20,915 nucleotides of DNA from Seison nebaliae (Eukaryota; Rotifera; Pararotatoria; Seisonacea; Seisonidae), in the NCBI GenBank assembly GCA_023231475.1, contig JALJEE010000262.1:1-20915 (forward strand). The letters are read 5' to 3'. The translations under genes were made by a program, and so were the position numbers. The notes below the pieces were generated by a model. It did no database searches. It was not told the origin of the DNA and saw nothing but the letters and a program-made list of their open reading frames with translations. This document shows positions 9,055-18,919 of this stretch, one piece after another (the stretch's first letter is position 1; the number at the start of each line of letters is the position of its first letter).

Positions 9055-9558
9055 ATGATTACGAGTTAGGAAGCTATTGGATAATGAATAGTTTATATGT
9101 TATCTCCCCTCAATTGGAGATGAATTGATTATAATACGACCGATGATATAAGGGAATGTTATCGTAAAATTAAGGAGGTGAATCGAACAATGAATCTTGT
9201 TATTGACGTGATGATTATCAAGTGTCCTGCTTGTCATTCGATTACACACCGGAATATTAAATTCACTAAAACATTCAAAACATACATGAGTGAAGGTCGG
9301 TCAACTTACTGATAATATGAGGGAAGAGGAATGTGAAATTCAACTTATTTCACTTATCCAAACAATACTCACTCAACTTCTATTCTAGCTAGTCTCAGAT
9401 GATAGTCGTCCTACCACAAACGTAATCGATGATGTAACAGATATTCGTGTGGTAATAAATCGTTAAGATTAATGATATTCGATTAAAAATTATCATCGAA
9501 TTATCATGAAACTAAACATTCTCATATCATCTAAATTTTCCATTAACCATTCTTTCAA

Positions 9559-9963
9559 ATGTTTTCTTTCATGTCCATGAACCTAACCAACAATTTAAGA
9601 TGCATAAAAAAACAACGATTCGAAAAAAGGTTATGCGAAGGAAAGAAACGTACTCTTCAAATTAATTGTTGGTTCCTCCATCGACAATCATGGCCCAATG
9701 CACAAAAACACAATATCTTCAAAATATTAAATTCATATTCCTTCAATGATACATGTTATTGTGAATATGAATCAGTACAACAACAGTACATTCAGGTTCT
9801 CCTCTACACGTATGAGGACAAGAAAAGAAACTATTTAATTTACAGAAATTCATATCAAGTCGCACCGTCTGGTGGAATGGAACAGATGGTAAATAGTATC
9901 ATGTTTATTCTATTCAACAAAATAAATTCCTTTTTCTCCTTTATAAAGATCGTTACACATTAA
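9559..9963 (+). CDS. Unrecognised 134-codon frame, possibly one exon of a larger gene
   Basis: This is the longest open frame in the right-hand 12 kb and longer than chance readily gives at this composition. It includes QINCWFLHRQSW, NDTCYCEYE and YTYEDKKRNYLIYRN. The 60 bp from 9894 (ATG then GTAAATAG...) to TTTATAAAG at 9953 has intron-like ends, an intron-like size for this genome and a Phe/Ile-rich translation, so the real exon may end at ATG 9891-9893. No signal peptide or known domain was seen. It could equally be a relic. Confidence 0.3.
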   Translation: MFSFMSMNLTNNLRCIKKQRFEKRLCEGKKRTLQINCWFLHRQSWPNAQKHNIFKILNSYSFNDTCYCEYESVQQQYIQVLLYTYEDKKRNYLIYRNSYQVAPSGGMEQMVNSIMFILFNKINSFFSFIKIVTH

Positions 9964-11392
9964 TATTGCTTATTTAGATCAGAAACCTAAGATACTTCGG
10001 CGTAATATAATAAGGAAAACGAGACCTCACTAAATCGAATGGATGACTTATTTTCGTAAAAAATAAGTTGTGTTGAATTCAATGAAGCGAAGACGAAACG
10101 CTAATTTCAATAACGGCAACTGCTCGTCGACTAAGAGATATGATGAATTATAAGAATTGTTCATATATGTATCAGTATTCATATACGTTTCCCATCTAAC
10201 TAACATAATTTCCCACAATATGAAAAGGAAAACAATAATTAATTACGAAACTTCTTTCAACCAAAAGTAAGATTATTATCAATTGAAGTATAATTGTTGA
10301 TGTAGAATGGTTATGTCAAAAAATTAAGAAAATTATTTCCCATTCTCAGAAAATGATGAATGCAGGAAACATCACGTTTATACTGACTGATATAATATCT
10401 GAGATATATCACTGATATAAAATAGGAATATGTTTGAAAAGTGATGAAAAAATCTACGAGTTCTCAGCCATCAGATCTAGAAATAGTTATCGCACATTAT
10501 TTTCGAAAAAAATAATAGGAAATTTTTAGAATGAAAACAAACCTTCCACTACGGCTAATATAAATGGGAAATTGATAAAGGTTAATGTTTCATTATTCAC
10601 CTTTCCAATACATAATTCGACGTATTAATCGAAATTTGACGTCACACATAATATTTATATGTTATTATTCAATATTCCTCTTTCAAAAGATCTTACTCTG
10701 ATTATCTATTTTTAATTGAATTTCAAGTTATGTTTCAATGAGAAGCAATTTCTTAAGATTACACTTGCTAATTTTCCTAGAAATCTTAACCAACATCTCC
10801 CCGAATAGAAATATAACAAACCATTTAACAACTCAGTATTGTTTCCTTTGACAATGTATCAATGAAAAGAATTCTGACTCGTTTTTGAATGATACGAGAA
10901 ATACCAGTAGTATGATAATTTATCTTAGGTCTCAGATTATAAGTCAATCGGAACGACCAATGTATTTCAAATGGAGAAATATCAATGAATATTAAACGAA
11001 ATTTAATGAAATTCCTCTATGATTGACCGTTGCCTTAAAATTTGTTGGAGGAAAGTCATCTTAGACTTTTCAGGAATTAGATATTCATGAACATCTTATA
11101 ATTTTAGTATTGTGGAGCTATTTTATAACGATCGATGGTTATATGGATAGTATCGGGATAATATTGGTAAAAGAAGTAAGTTGTCCTCATGGAAATTGGG
11201 AGGCAGCACGTAATGAATATGTAAATGAGAGGAAGAATTCATTTGGTGTTTGTCGATCAGTTACTACCGATTATTTCAATATATTCAAGTGATTTGTTAA
11301 ATGAAATTGAATAATGAAACTTCACGAACTGAATAGAATATGTTATAAAAGAATTGAGTCGATATTATTGAATATTCATTCTCGACTAATTA
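9964..11392. other. AT-rich region with scattered short coding-like stretches, no supported gene
   Basis: Nothing here can be joined into a gene. Short protein-like frames occur: 10084-10155 (starts MKRRRNANFNNGNC, 23 codons), 10358-10423 (follows TTCCCATTCTCAG and reads KMMNAGNITFILTDIISEIY), and 11110-11292. Inside the last, a splice-like TTTTAG at 11107 and GAA-GTAAGT at 11175 bracket about 66 bp. They may be exons or relics of the same unknown plus-strand gene as 9559-9963. Confidence 0.3.
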
Positions 11393-11596
11393 ATGTACAT
11401 CAATAAGAAGAAAATGGTGCAAAGAATGTTCGTAATAAAGATAATAATGAATAATATTAGGAACCTTGAACAGAACAAGAAAAGCTCAAACAAACGTACT
11501 GTGTCAACGATGATGAGTAAACTGAGAATAGAATTGGAGAAAGAGTCAACAAATCGCCTTTGTATTAAAGAGGAACCAATGAATGTCGATAACTAA
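11393..11596 (+). CDS. Possible terminal exon with C-terminal IKEEP motif
   Basis: The frame is 67 codons from ATG 11393 to TAA 11594-11596. A splice-acceptor-like ATATTAG at 11454-11460 falls inside the frame, so the coding exon may begin at 11461 rather than at the ATG. The end, LCIKEEPMNVDN, contains IKEE, which fits the sumoylation consensus (hydrophobic-K-x-E), and such acidic tails are common in nuclear proteins. AATAAA at 11638-11643, 42 bp past the stop, supports a transcript end. No upstream exon could be joined with confidence. Confidence 0.3.
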   Translation: MYINKKKMVQRMFVIKIIMNNIRNLEQNKKSSNKRTVSTMMSKLRIELEKESTNRLCIKEEPMNVDN

Positions 11597-11637
11597 CTTA
11601 ACATTACGCAATAGTTGCTAATCTGTCAAAACAAGTG

Positions 11638-13900
11638 AATAAAGAGGAAATATAAAAGAAAGAAGAAACTAATAAAATTATTTCACTACTGTTCATTTGG
11701 GAGAATCACATCGAAATTAAAAGGAAAACATCGATCATTAGTTTCATAAAATTTTCCTTTTTTTCAACGAACAAAGGACAAATAATTCAGAAGGAGTAAC
11801 CATATTATAAAATTTGATAATAAATTTATCCTTGGAAGGATTGATATATTTCTACATGTCTCCTCGTCAACACCATAAGTTCAAGTAAACATATCAGCAT
11901 GATTTCTGCATGAAATTCTAACATTTCATTTCGCATGTTAATTTTGGATGAATGTTCAACTGAAACTTAAGTGTTGACGGGTAGATTACGAAAACATTTT
12001 ACCCAATCATTACAACAAACATCTCTTCTTTTTTGAGCACATGCGGAAATGATATAAATATGTGGAAGACGACGAACGTAAGTGCTACCAGGAAGTCACT
12101 AACTTTCTTAATCTTATTCCGTCATTTCCTTATTGGCTGAATATTGACAATATTCGGACATTGGAAGAATGAACTGAAAAGTTAAAGAAATGAAAAACCG
12201 ATTTGAATTGAGAGGATGGAAAACAGAACATTTCTCCCTGATATACTGGATATAAGAATTTGGAATTGTTGCATGAATTTCTTGAACTAGTTTAGTATGC
12301 AGTCACGAGACAGACACTACTTACAGATAAACTAGCGAAATAGTGAAAGAAGCTAACGGAAATTTGAATATGATAAAGTGATAAAGTATCATCTGATAAT
12401 GATCGTAATATCACGAAGAATGACTAAATAAAGACCTCTTCAGTACTACATTTATTGTTGGAGAGGAGGCAGAAGTGGATAAATGAGAATGAAAGGATGA
12501 TATAAGAAGAAATAATAGGACGAATAATCACTAACATGCTATATACATAATAGGTAGATAAGTCTACATAATGGCCCCGATAAGAAGATATGGTAAAGTG
12601 GATGTATGTCAAACTCAATCACAGTCAAGCAATCGGGAGTAGAAGAAAAGATACAAATAAATCGAGTGATAATGACGAAAAATAACTATCAAGACGATCG
12701 ATATGATCATTATTGGAAACAGAGAAGATAAATGCAAAACACTAAACTCATTAACGATTTTCAACATAAGTCTAGTCGCCGTGATGGCTCACCATCTCAA
12801 CGAAACAATATAAAATTTGTAAACCATTGAATTTGCTTCGATAATTATCGATTAATTATGATATTTGCTCTCCTCTATTTGCAAGAGAATAATGTGCAAT
12901 TCTCATTTATTTCTTGACATACAAATAGAGAATTAAATCTCAAGTCTCTCATATAGATTCGCTTCTTAATCCAATTCGACTCTTGTTGAACTTCGAACTC
13001 GAAACCTCAAAACTATAGACAGTTTTACTTTCCTCCTTTCTCTAATTATTCAAGTTTTCCTCTCATTTCTCCTCTTTCACTTCACTAGAGCACAATTTTT
13101 GAAAAAGAAAGAAAGATATCTATCCGTCTCAGATATGACGAGAGGAAAACAATTCTAATTTTATATGCAAAATTCATAGGAAACTGATGTAATATGACAG
13201 AATGTTATGTAACTCTAATCGATTAGAATTGACTAGAATTATTCTAGTAGAATATTTCGAATCATGTGAGACTAATGAACGAGAAGAGAAGGAGATATTA
13301 AATCATTTGGACACTTAAATTTTCATTTCGACGTTTCTTCGTATCGTTCGGGAGAATAATGATCGTAAAGAAAATTGTAACTGCATCGATTATTGTTATA
13401 TAATTAGATATTATTTTATTGAATATATATGTCGACATTCAGTCATGTGCAGATGATAAATAAATAATTGTATTATTAATCAACGGGAACCATATATATG
13501 AAGAATTATTTTGGTGTGTTTGAGGTGCGAAAGTGGGAGAGAAAGATCTCACTTTAACTTCCATTCGAACTTCTACAGATAGCTGCTACCTCAATTAGTA
13601 GAGGCATCGACATATGAAAATTAGTGGTTTGTGGAGTGGTAAGGGAAGGGGGAGAGGAAACAGAAAGAAATCTTTTTGAGTGAATGTTGACAACTAAACC
13701 GAATATTTTTAAGAATAGAAGAACGAAGACGATAAAAAATTTCGTATGAATAAGGGAGGAAACCGCAAGAAACCGATGAGAAAAAAAGAGAAATTAACAA
13801 GAAAAGAGAAAAGAAACAGCTGAACATTTTGAGTAAATTGTCGTTCTTCATACTTTTGTTATTCTTGTAAAAAAATTTTTCCTATTATTTATTTACTGTT
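11638..13900. other. Long AT-rich stretch without a supported gene
   Basis: No convincing gene. An open stretch at 12053-12172 reads protein-like (YKYVEDDERKCYQE then VTNFLNLIPSFPYWLN) but has no start codon. Two perfect palindromes lie at 13215-13226 and 13232-13248. The purine-rich plus strand at 13621-13850 produces a Phe/Ser/Leu-rich minus frame that I do not accept as a gene. Confidence 0.4.
13215..13248. repeat. Pair of adjacent perfect palindromes
   Basis: CTAATCGATTAG (13215-13226) and ACTAGAATTATTCTAGT (13232-13248) are both exact inverted repeats, 5 bp apart. The first contains TAAT-CG-ATTA, the arrangement bound by paired-class homeodomain dimers. Function is unproven, and short palindromes arise by chance in AT-rich DNA. 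Confidence 0.5.
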
Positions 13901-13920
13901 GTTTGACGATCTTCTCTTAG

Positions 13921-14203
13921 GCCGCTTTCTACCATGAGGAGATTGATAGTAACGGAATGGTAAATTGGAAGAATTGTCAAAGGTATACAAAAATTCAATC
14001 GATACTATTCCTCTTCTCACTATTTTAGTTATGTGTATTGTATGCGAAAGAAGGGGATGGCTTTCGTTATCGGGAAACGCGTCAATTCTTACATAAGTTT
14101 AATATTTAGGAGAAGGAGAAAGGAAAATATGGAGGAATATACTAAACAACAACGGAAAAATCTTCAAATAAAAGTTCTAAAGTTTGGGGATGTTCGAACG
14201 TAA
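13921..14203 (+). CDS. Candidate spliced coding pair, 5' incomplete, unrecognised
   Basis: Exon 13921-13982 follows the acceptor GATCTTCTCTTAG. A 46-bp intron (13983-14028, GTATAC...CTATTTTAG) matches the size of the confirmed introns, and exon 14029-14203 continues in phase to TAA. The joined translation is about 78 residues: AAFYHEEIDSNGMVNWKNCQ, then SYVYCMRKKGMAFVIGKRV, then a basic stretch (RRRRKENMEEY). An in-frame TAG directly before 13921 means the first exon must be reached by splicing, and I cannot identify it with confidence; 13498-13524 (MKNYFGVFE) is one possibility. G-ending codons are commoner than in the APP gene, so this could be a relic. Confidence 0.3.
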
Positions 14204-15736
14204 ATACTAATTCTTCCTCATTCTCCAGTTTGGGGTAATGTGGAATAAATATTTTCTAGTTTATTACGACTTAATTGAGGTATATATGTTTTATAAACCG
14301 TTTTTTCTTCACTTCACTTCATTACAATTCAAGTCGAGTAAGTAACAGAATGTTTTTCTTAATAAATTTAACATCCAACATAGTGTATTGAATATAGTTT
14401 GTTGTTAAGCGTGAAAAAGAATTGCTTATTACATATATTTTTATATTTCGTCGATGTTAAACCAGTAATTTCGAAAACAAAAAATAACTGATATAACTGC
14501 GTCAACATTATATTGAAATGAAATAAAAGCCATAATGTTCGTAAGAACGATTAGCACGACTAAATGATAAATGAAAAATCGACCGAAAATCATTTGTCAT
14601 ACAAATAAAGAATAATTTGAATACATAAACGTTTCACCATTAATATACAATTAATGAGACGACTGTTGTCGTTATTTTACATAAATGCGGAAGACGCGTA
14701 TACCAATATATACATACGAAGCAACAATACCAATGTAGATAATGAAAATAATCCGATATGTCATCAACATTCTCATATGGAAAGGAAAATCTCGATATTA
14801 TTCATACCTATCCCAGTTTTAAAAAATAACTCCTAGATAAATAATGGTAAATTTCCTTTAATTTCCTCTCACTCCAATAAAATTCTTTCGATAGTTATCC
14901 CGTCCTTAAACATTTCACATCGAATATCTAAGACTTTTTCCCTTGGACGTTAATAAAACTCGACATCACTTCAAATTATTCATTATCTATATTAAATTTC
15001 CAATCTAAAATCAACTGCGTTCAACTGTAATAAGTTGTTTCGCCTCATTGAAAATCATTCCTGAATGTATCAAACTTATAAGTAATATTCAGAAAAGTAA
15101 GTTTTTGTTCTTTCGTCTCTAATAGTAATTACAGTTTTATTCTTCGTTTAAAATTTCCCTATAATTCTGAATAATTATGAGATTATGCAAATGTGACGTA
15201 TAAAATTACTTAATTGACTCGGACAATTAAATTTAATAATTAAGTAGAGCTAACGTAAGTTAAATTATATATTGCAATTTTCGATAATATCTGTTTAAGA
15301 AGAATATTAAATAATTTTACTATTTTTATCTCCATATTTTATATATAATAAAAGTATTATTTCAAGATAATAACATCTTTTGGTACATCAAAAATTTACA
15401 TTATCTCTTAATTTTACTATACTTTGTTAAAACTCATTTAAGATGGAGAGATCACAGATGACATTGATTCTCGTCAACAACGATGAAATCAACATGTGAA
15501 TAAATCAGATAAATAAAAAAGAATGATAATTATGACGTCGCTTGTCATAACAATTGAACGAAAGTTCTTGAAAATATTGAGTTGAATTCTTTAATTCGAG
15601 GTTTTATGGAAAGCGAAAACTAAACTAAAGAATTTGTTGATTGCAACGAGTAAAACGAATTAGAAGTATAACATCTATAATTTTTAGCCTTACAAATTTG
15701 TTAGTTCGTTCTAAAAAAAAACAACATTAATAATTC
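14204..15736. other. AT-rich stretch without a supported gene
   Basis: Only short frames occur. One of 60 codons at 14654-14836 (MRRLLSLFYINAEDAYTNIY at its start) has a gene-like mix of residues but no other support. The sequence from about 15140 to 15420 is strongly A/T-biased. Confidence 0.4.
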
Positions 15737-16060
15737 TTTTTTTTATTATTCATGTCAAATCCCCGCTGGGTAAATTAAAAAGAAAAAATGATAACTCCTT
15801 AAAGGAGTTAGTAGAAATAAGGTTCTTGCCTGTCGAAATGTAGTTCTTGAGCGAATCAGACACATACGAAATAATGTTGAAATTTGATGTCAACACTAAC
15901 GCGTCATCCAGTGAGATCGTATACGTAATTGAGTAATAATGGCAGAAAAATTGGAGAGGCGACGAGAAGTCCTCACATTGTGTATCAGTTGGAACTGAAA
16001 GAGTTGAACTGCGAACAGAATCAACTACTTTCAGATACCTCTGCGCCAGGAGTAACGGCA
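15737..16060 (-). mobile_element. tRNA-derived SINE-like element, about 320 bp
   Basis: Read on the minus strand, the element begins near 16056-16060 with a tRNA-like head. An exact RNA polymerase III A box, TGGCGCAGAGG, lies at 16048-16038 and fits TRGYNNANNNG. An exact B box, GTTCAACTC, lies at 16009-16001 and fits GWTCRANNC, 28 bp away, which is a normal tRNA spacing. A 240-bp body follows, including a near-perfect hairpin (AACTCCTTTAAGGAGTT), then a tail ATTTACCCAGCGGGGATTTG and an A-rich 3' end with A8 (15744-15737). The tail is shared with the element at 18828-18919. The local composition is richer in G+C than the flanks. A 112-codon frame crossing it is treated as incidental. No convincing target-site duplication was seen. 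Confidence 0.7.
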
Positions 16061-16745
16061 AAAGAATTAATTCGCAGATGGTGAACATAAATGCTCTATT
16101 TGAAAGGCATTATCAACCATTATAATTTATGACAATTTCTCTATCTTATTTCTGCAATCAAAAATGAAAAATTACAAATCTTTTGAATTAATTATTATTA
16201 TTATTATTTATTACCACAATGTGTGGTCGACAATTCTCATGAGGGATAAAGTTGAGAGAAAAAGATTAAAAGAAAGAAAAAAATAATAATTAAATAAAAA
16301 TAGTATGATGAAAAGAAAGAAAAGAATTCATGTTTCGATATTACATACGGAGCACACCGTGTAAATTAGTAATCGTACAAGGTGTTTCCATTTAAGAATT
16401 TCGATAATCCGACATAATCGTTCCGATCGAGCATATCTCTGGCATTTGAGAGATGATGGAGGAAGTTTATATGAAATAATAGTGAGTGGAGAGAAATTTG
16501 TAACAAAATTTTTAAAAAATCTGTAACTGTAAGTTATAATAATCTCGAACAAGTCCCAGAATCGACTTATCCGTTTCGATCATTTCCCAGACTAACGAGT
16601 CCTTTCTCTGAAATGAAGGATTAGTCGGAACTCCGTCGAGAATTCTTAGAATTCTTCTTGCACGTATGATACGAAAAGGAATCAATTAGTAAGTGCAAAC
16701 AGAAATTATTATAAAATAAGAACCTTATTTACAAGTGAATGTCTA
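16061..16745. other. Non-coding flank with a TTA microsatellite and one open stretch
   Basis: An (ATT)n run lies at 16191-16209. At 16365-16523 the plus strand stays open for 53 codons without ATG (RSDRAYLWHLRDDGGSLYE in the middle), preceded by AAATTAG and containing a perfect donor GTGAGT at 16482. This may be an exon or a relic. A TATA-like TATAAAAT lies at 16710-16717. Confidence 0.35.
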
Positions 16746-16910
16746 ATGGCGACGCTAATGGCTCAAAAGATTGTTCAGAAATTTTTATTCATTTTTGTTG
16801 TTTTCGCTACCTTTATCAGAGCTACAGAAACACAAATTAGAGCTTTATTTACCAGAAATGGACAGTTCGTCACTCTTCTAAGAACAAAATTTTGGTACTT
16901 TTTTTGGTAG
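16746..16910 (+). CDS. Possible 54-residue secreted peptide
   Basis: ATG at 16746 (with a second at 16758) opens a 54-codon frame with a clear signal-peptide pattern: MATLMAQKIVQK, a hydrophobic core FLFIFVVFATFI, then RA and a probable cut before TETQIRALFTRNGQF. TATAAAAT sits at 16710-16717, 29-36 bp upstream, which would place transcription start almost at the ATG. The 28-residue mature part has no Cys pair and ends TKFWYFFW. No family recognised. Short frames with hydrophobic runs also arise by chance in T-rich DNA. Confidence 0.3.
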   Translation: MATLMAQKIVQKFLFIFVVFATFIRATETQIRALFTRNGQFVTLLRTKFWYFFW

Positions 16911-18827
16911 TTTCGACATTCCGTTGTCGGTTATTTTCTTACAATTAATCCTTAGAGTTAGTTAGGTGTCAGTTAAACATGCAACAATAACAGACAGATG
17001 ACGAACAATAAACAGAGATAAAATAATGTGTTGGTTTTTATTAGATCATCTTCTTTTCATCGATAACTCCTTTGCTTTCGATTATCACTGCCAACGTTCA
17101 ATCATCTATTTTAAAATTTTTCGGCTATCTCTGTTCCAATGCGGTTGGTTCCGTTGTTCATAACAACAGTTAACTCATTTTACATGAATTCCAGTGTTCC
17201 TTTACAATGGATTACCTCACGATATTCTTTATTCATTTTGTCGAACGAGTCCTCTGAACAGTATTTCAAGCAATCGATCGAGGATCTTTTGCGGAGCTAA
17301 ATCGACGTAGGTGATGACCGAAGTTTTTTCATTTTGGGTTCTAATTTATCCCAACTACAATTTCAATGATAAATAATAACATGAAACAATTTCTAATATT
17401 CGGCCTAATTTATTATATTTCTTCTACATTGATATAAAAGGAATCAAAATAATGAATCCATAAAATATAATAAGAGAAATCCGTCGTAAATATATTATTA
17501 TGATTTTCTAACTTGCCTCCGAGAAATAAATTTTAATTAAGACTCTTAAAATTTAACTGTAATTGGGAGAATTGTTAATGTCAAGTAATTAGTGAGTTGT
17601 TCAGTCTCGAAATCGGTCACATACCGTTTATTACACTTGAAATTCGGTCAAATTAGACATATTATGTAAATCTTTTTAGTTGGAGACAGAAATATTTGAG
17701 TAGTATGATAAGTAAGAGAAATTTAGAAAAGTAGATTAGAAGTAAACACATATCCAATGAACATTCGAATAGATACATAGTATAATACTGTATATCTCTC
17801 TCTTTTATCGATAAGATGAGAAATAATAATGGATTCTCATTGTTATCATGAAATTGGTGTGGCGGAAGGGTTTGTCTTTCATTAGAACATGCTGCTAAGA
17901 ATAGTTTCGTTTCAATCTAATTAATCTCATTTAAAAAAATGTTGTTTAATGAATGTGTTGTGATGAAAAACAACAACAAAAAGAACAGCAATTGAAATAA
18001 AAGTTGACGAAGGATCATATGAAGATGAGTAATATCATCGACCGCTAAATATAATGTTTATTAAATTTCATTTATCTCTAACACAATATTTGATTGTACT
18101 AATGTTTATATCACGATATCATCTACACATGCTAGATAAGTAGAATCAATGTCTGAATCAGTTTATGGAGCGGCCAATTTACTCACAGTAGGAAGTGAAG
18201 TACTTAATTTCCTATCCATTCCTCATTTTCACAAAACTAATTTTTCAGCTATTGTTCTTCAAATTCGTGTCTTTGAAAGAAGAAGGAACACGTCCTTCTA
18301 CTGCTGCTGCCATTTACAATGTATTAATTTCTTATTAACAATTGAAGTACGACATTTGAAAAGTAGAATAATTGTCTGAGGAACAACCTGGTTCTTCATA
18401 TCAATTAGTTTTCTTCTAAAAGTCAGAAGTTCCAACGGACTGAACGAATATCATAATCAAATATTTATTCACCGAAATTTTGTATTATATTCAACAAACC
18501 CTTTTCTTTTCCCACATACCTATACAATCATTTTTCATGAATTAAGTATAAGAACTCTCAAAATGTTTAAAAGAAATTTATCTGTTCCAATGGTAGTTTC
18601 GACATTAATAAGAATTTATGGTTACGTTTCTTTATGCTTGAACAAAATTATTTTATAAACTGAAAATTTTCGTCTTTTTGGAATATTCGATTCTACCAAT
18701 ACATGGTTGGTGATTATTGATTCGAAGATTATTGAAGAAACGTTTATCCTGATGTATTTGCAAACCGATTCTCTTCTTTTCAAATATTCAAACTTTTTAA
18801 TAATAAAATTTGAAAATTCGGAGTATA
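16911..18827. other. AT-rich stretch without a supported gene
   Basis: Short frames include 17026-17163 (45 codons, starts MCWFLLDHLLFIDNS). At 18149-18379 an intron-like 54 bp (GTGAAG...AACTAATTTTTCAG, 18197-18250) interrupts the frame in phase. The sequence after that acceptor is open in two frames, so no product can be chosen. Confidence 0.35.
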
Positions 18828-18919
18828 TTTTTTTTTTTTTTAAGTGAAATTCCCGTCGGGATAAATTTTCTGATCGATCTCCTCTCCAATCGCGTAGACC
18901 ACTGCGCTACGCACGCCCC
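18828..18919 (-). mobile_element. Short tRNA-headed SINE-like element, 92 bp
   Basis: On the minus strand it starts GGGGCGTGCG at 18919 and has an exact A box TAGCGCAGTGG (18909-18899). A nearly exact B box, GATCGATCA (18879-18871), has its last base off consensus. The gap between boxes is only 19 bp, so part of the anticodon-arm region is missing. The tail ATTTATCCCGACGGGAATTT leads into A14 (18841-18828) and matches the tail of the element at 15737-16060 at most positions. The missing stem pairing and the poly(A) tail rule out a working tRNA gene. Confidence 0.7.

Noticed and set aside
9171-9312. AAGGAGGTG followed by ATG and a 40-codon frame containing CPACHS, resembling a bacterial ribosome binding site and gene
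   Set aside because: The window is clearly eukaryotic with spliced genes, so the resemblance to a Shine-Dalgarno site is coincidence; the frame is too short to support alone.
12424-12618. 64-codon minus-strand hydrophobic frame
   Set aside because: Length is within chance expectation for this base composition, and no gene signals surround it.
13621-13851. 76-codon minus-strand frame with a signal-peptide-like start
   Set aside because: It is read from a purine-rich plus strand, which produces Phe/Ser/Leu-rich frames by chance; no splice, TATA or poly(A) support.
15750-16088. 112-codon minus-strand frame with a hydrophobic start
   Set aside because: It lies across the SINE-like element and ends in its shared 3' tail, so it is most likely incidental.
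18841-18919. Apparent tRNA gene on the minus strand
   Set aside because: The A and B boxes are only 19 bp apart, the acceptor stem does not pair, and a poly(A) run follows, so it is a tRNA-derived repeat.
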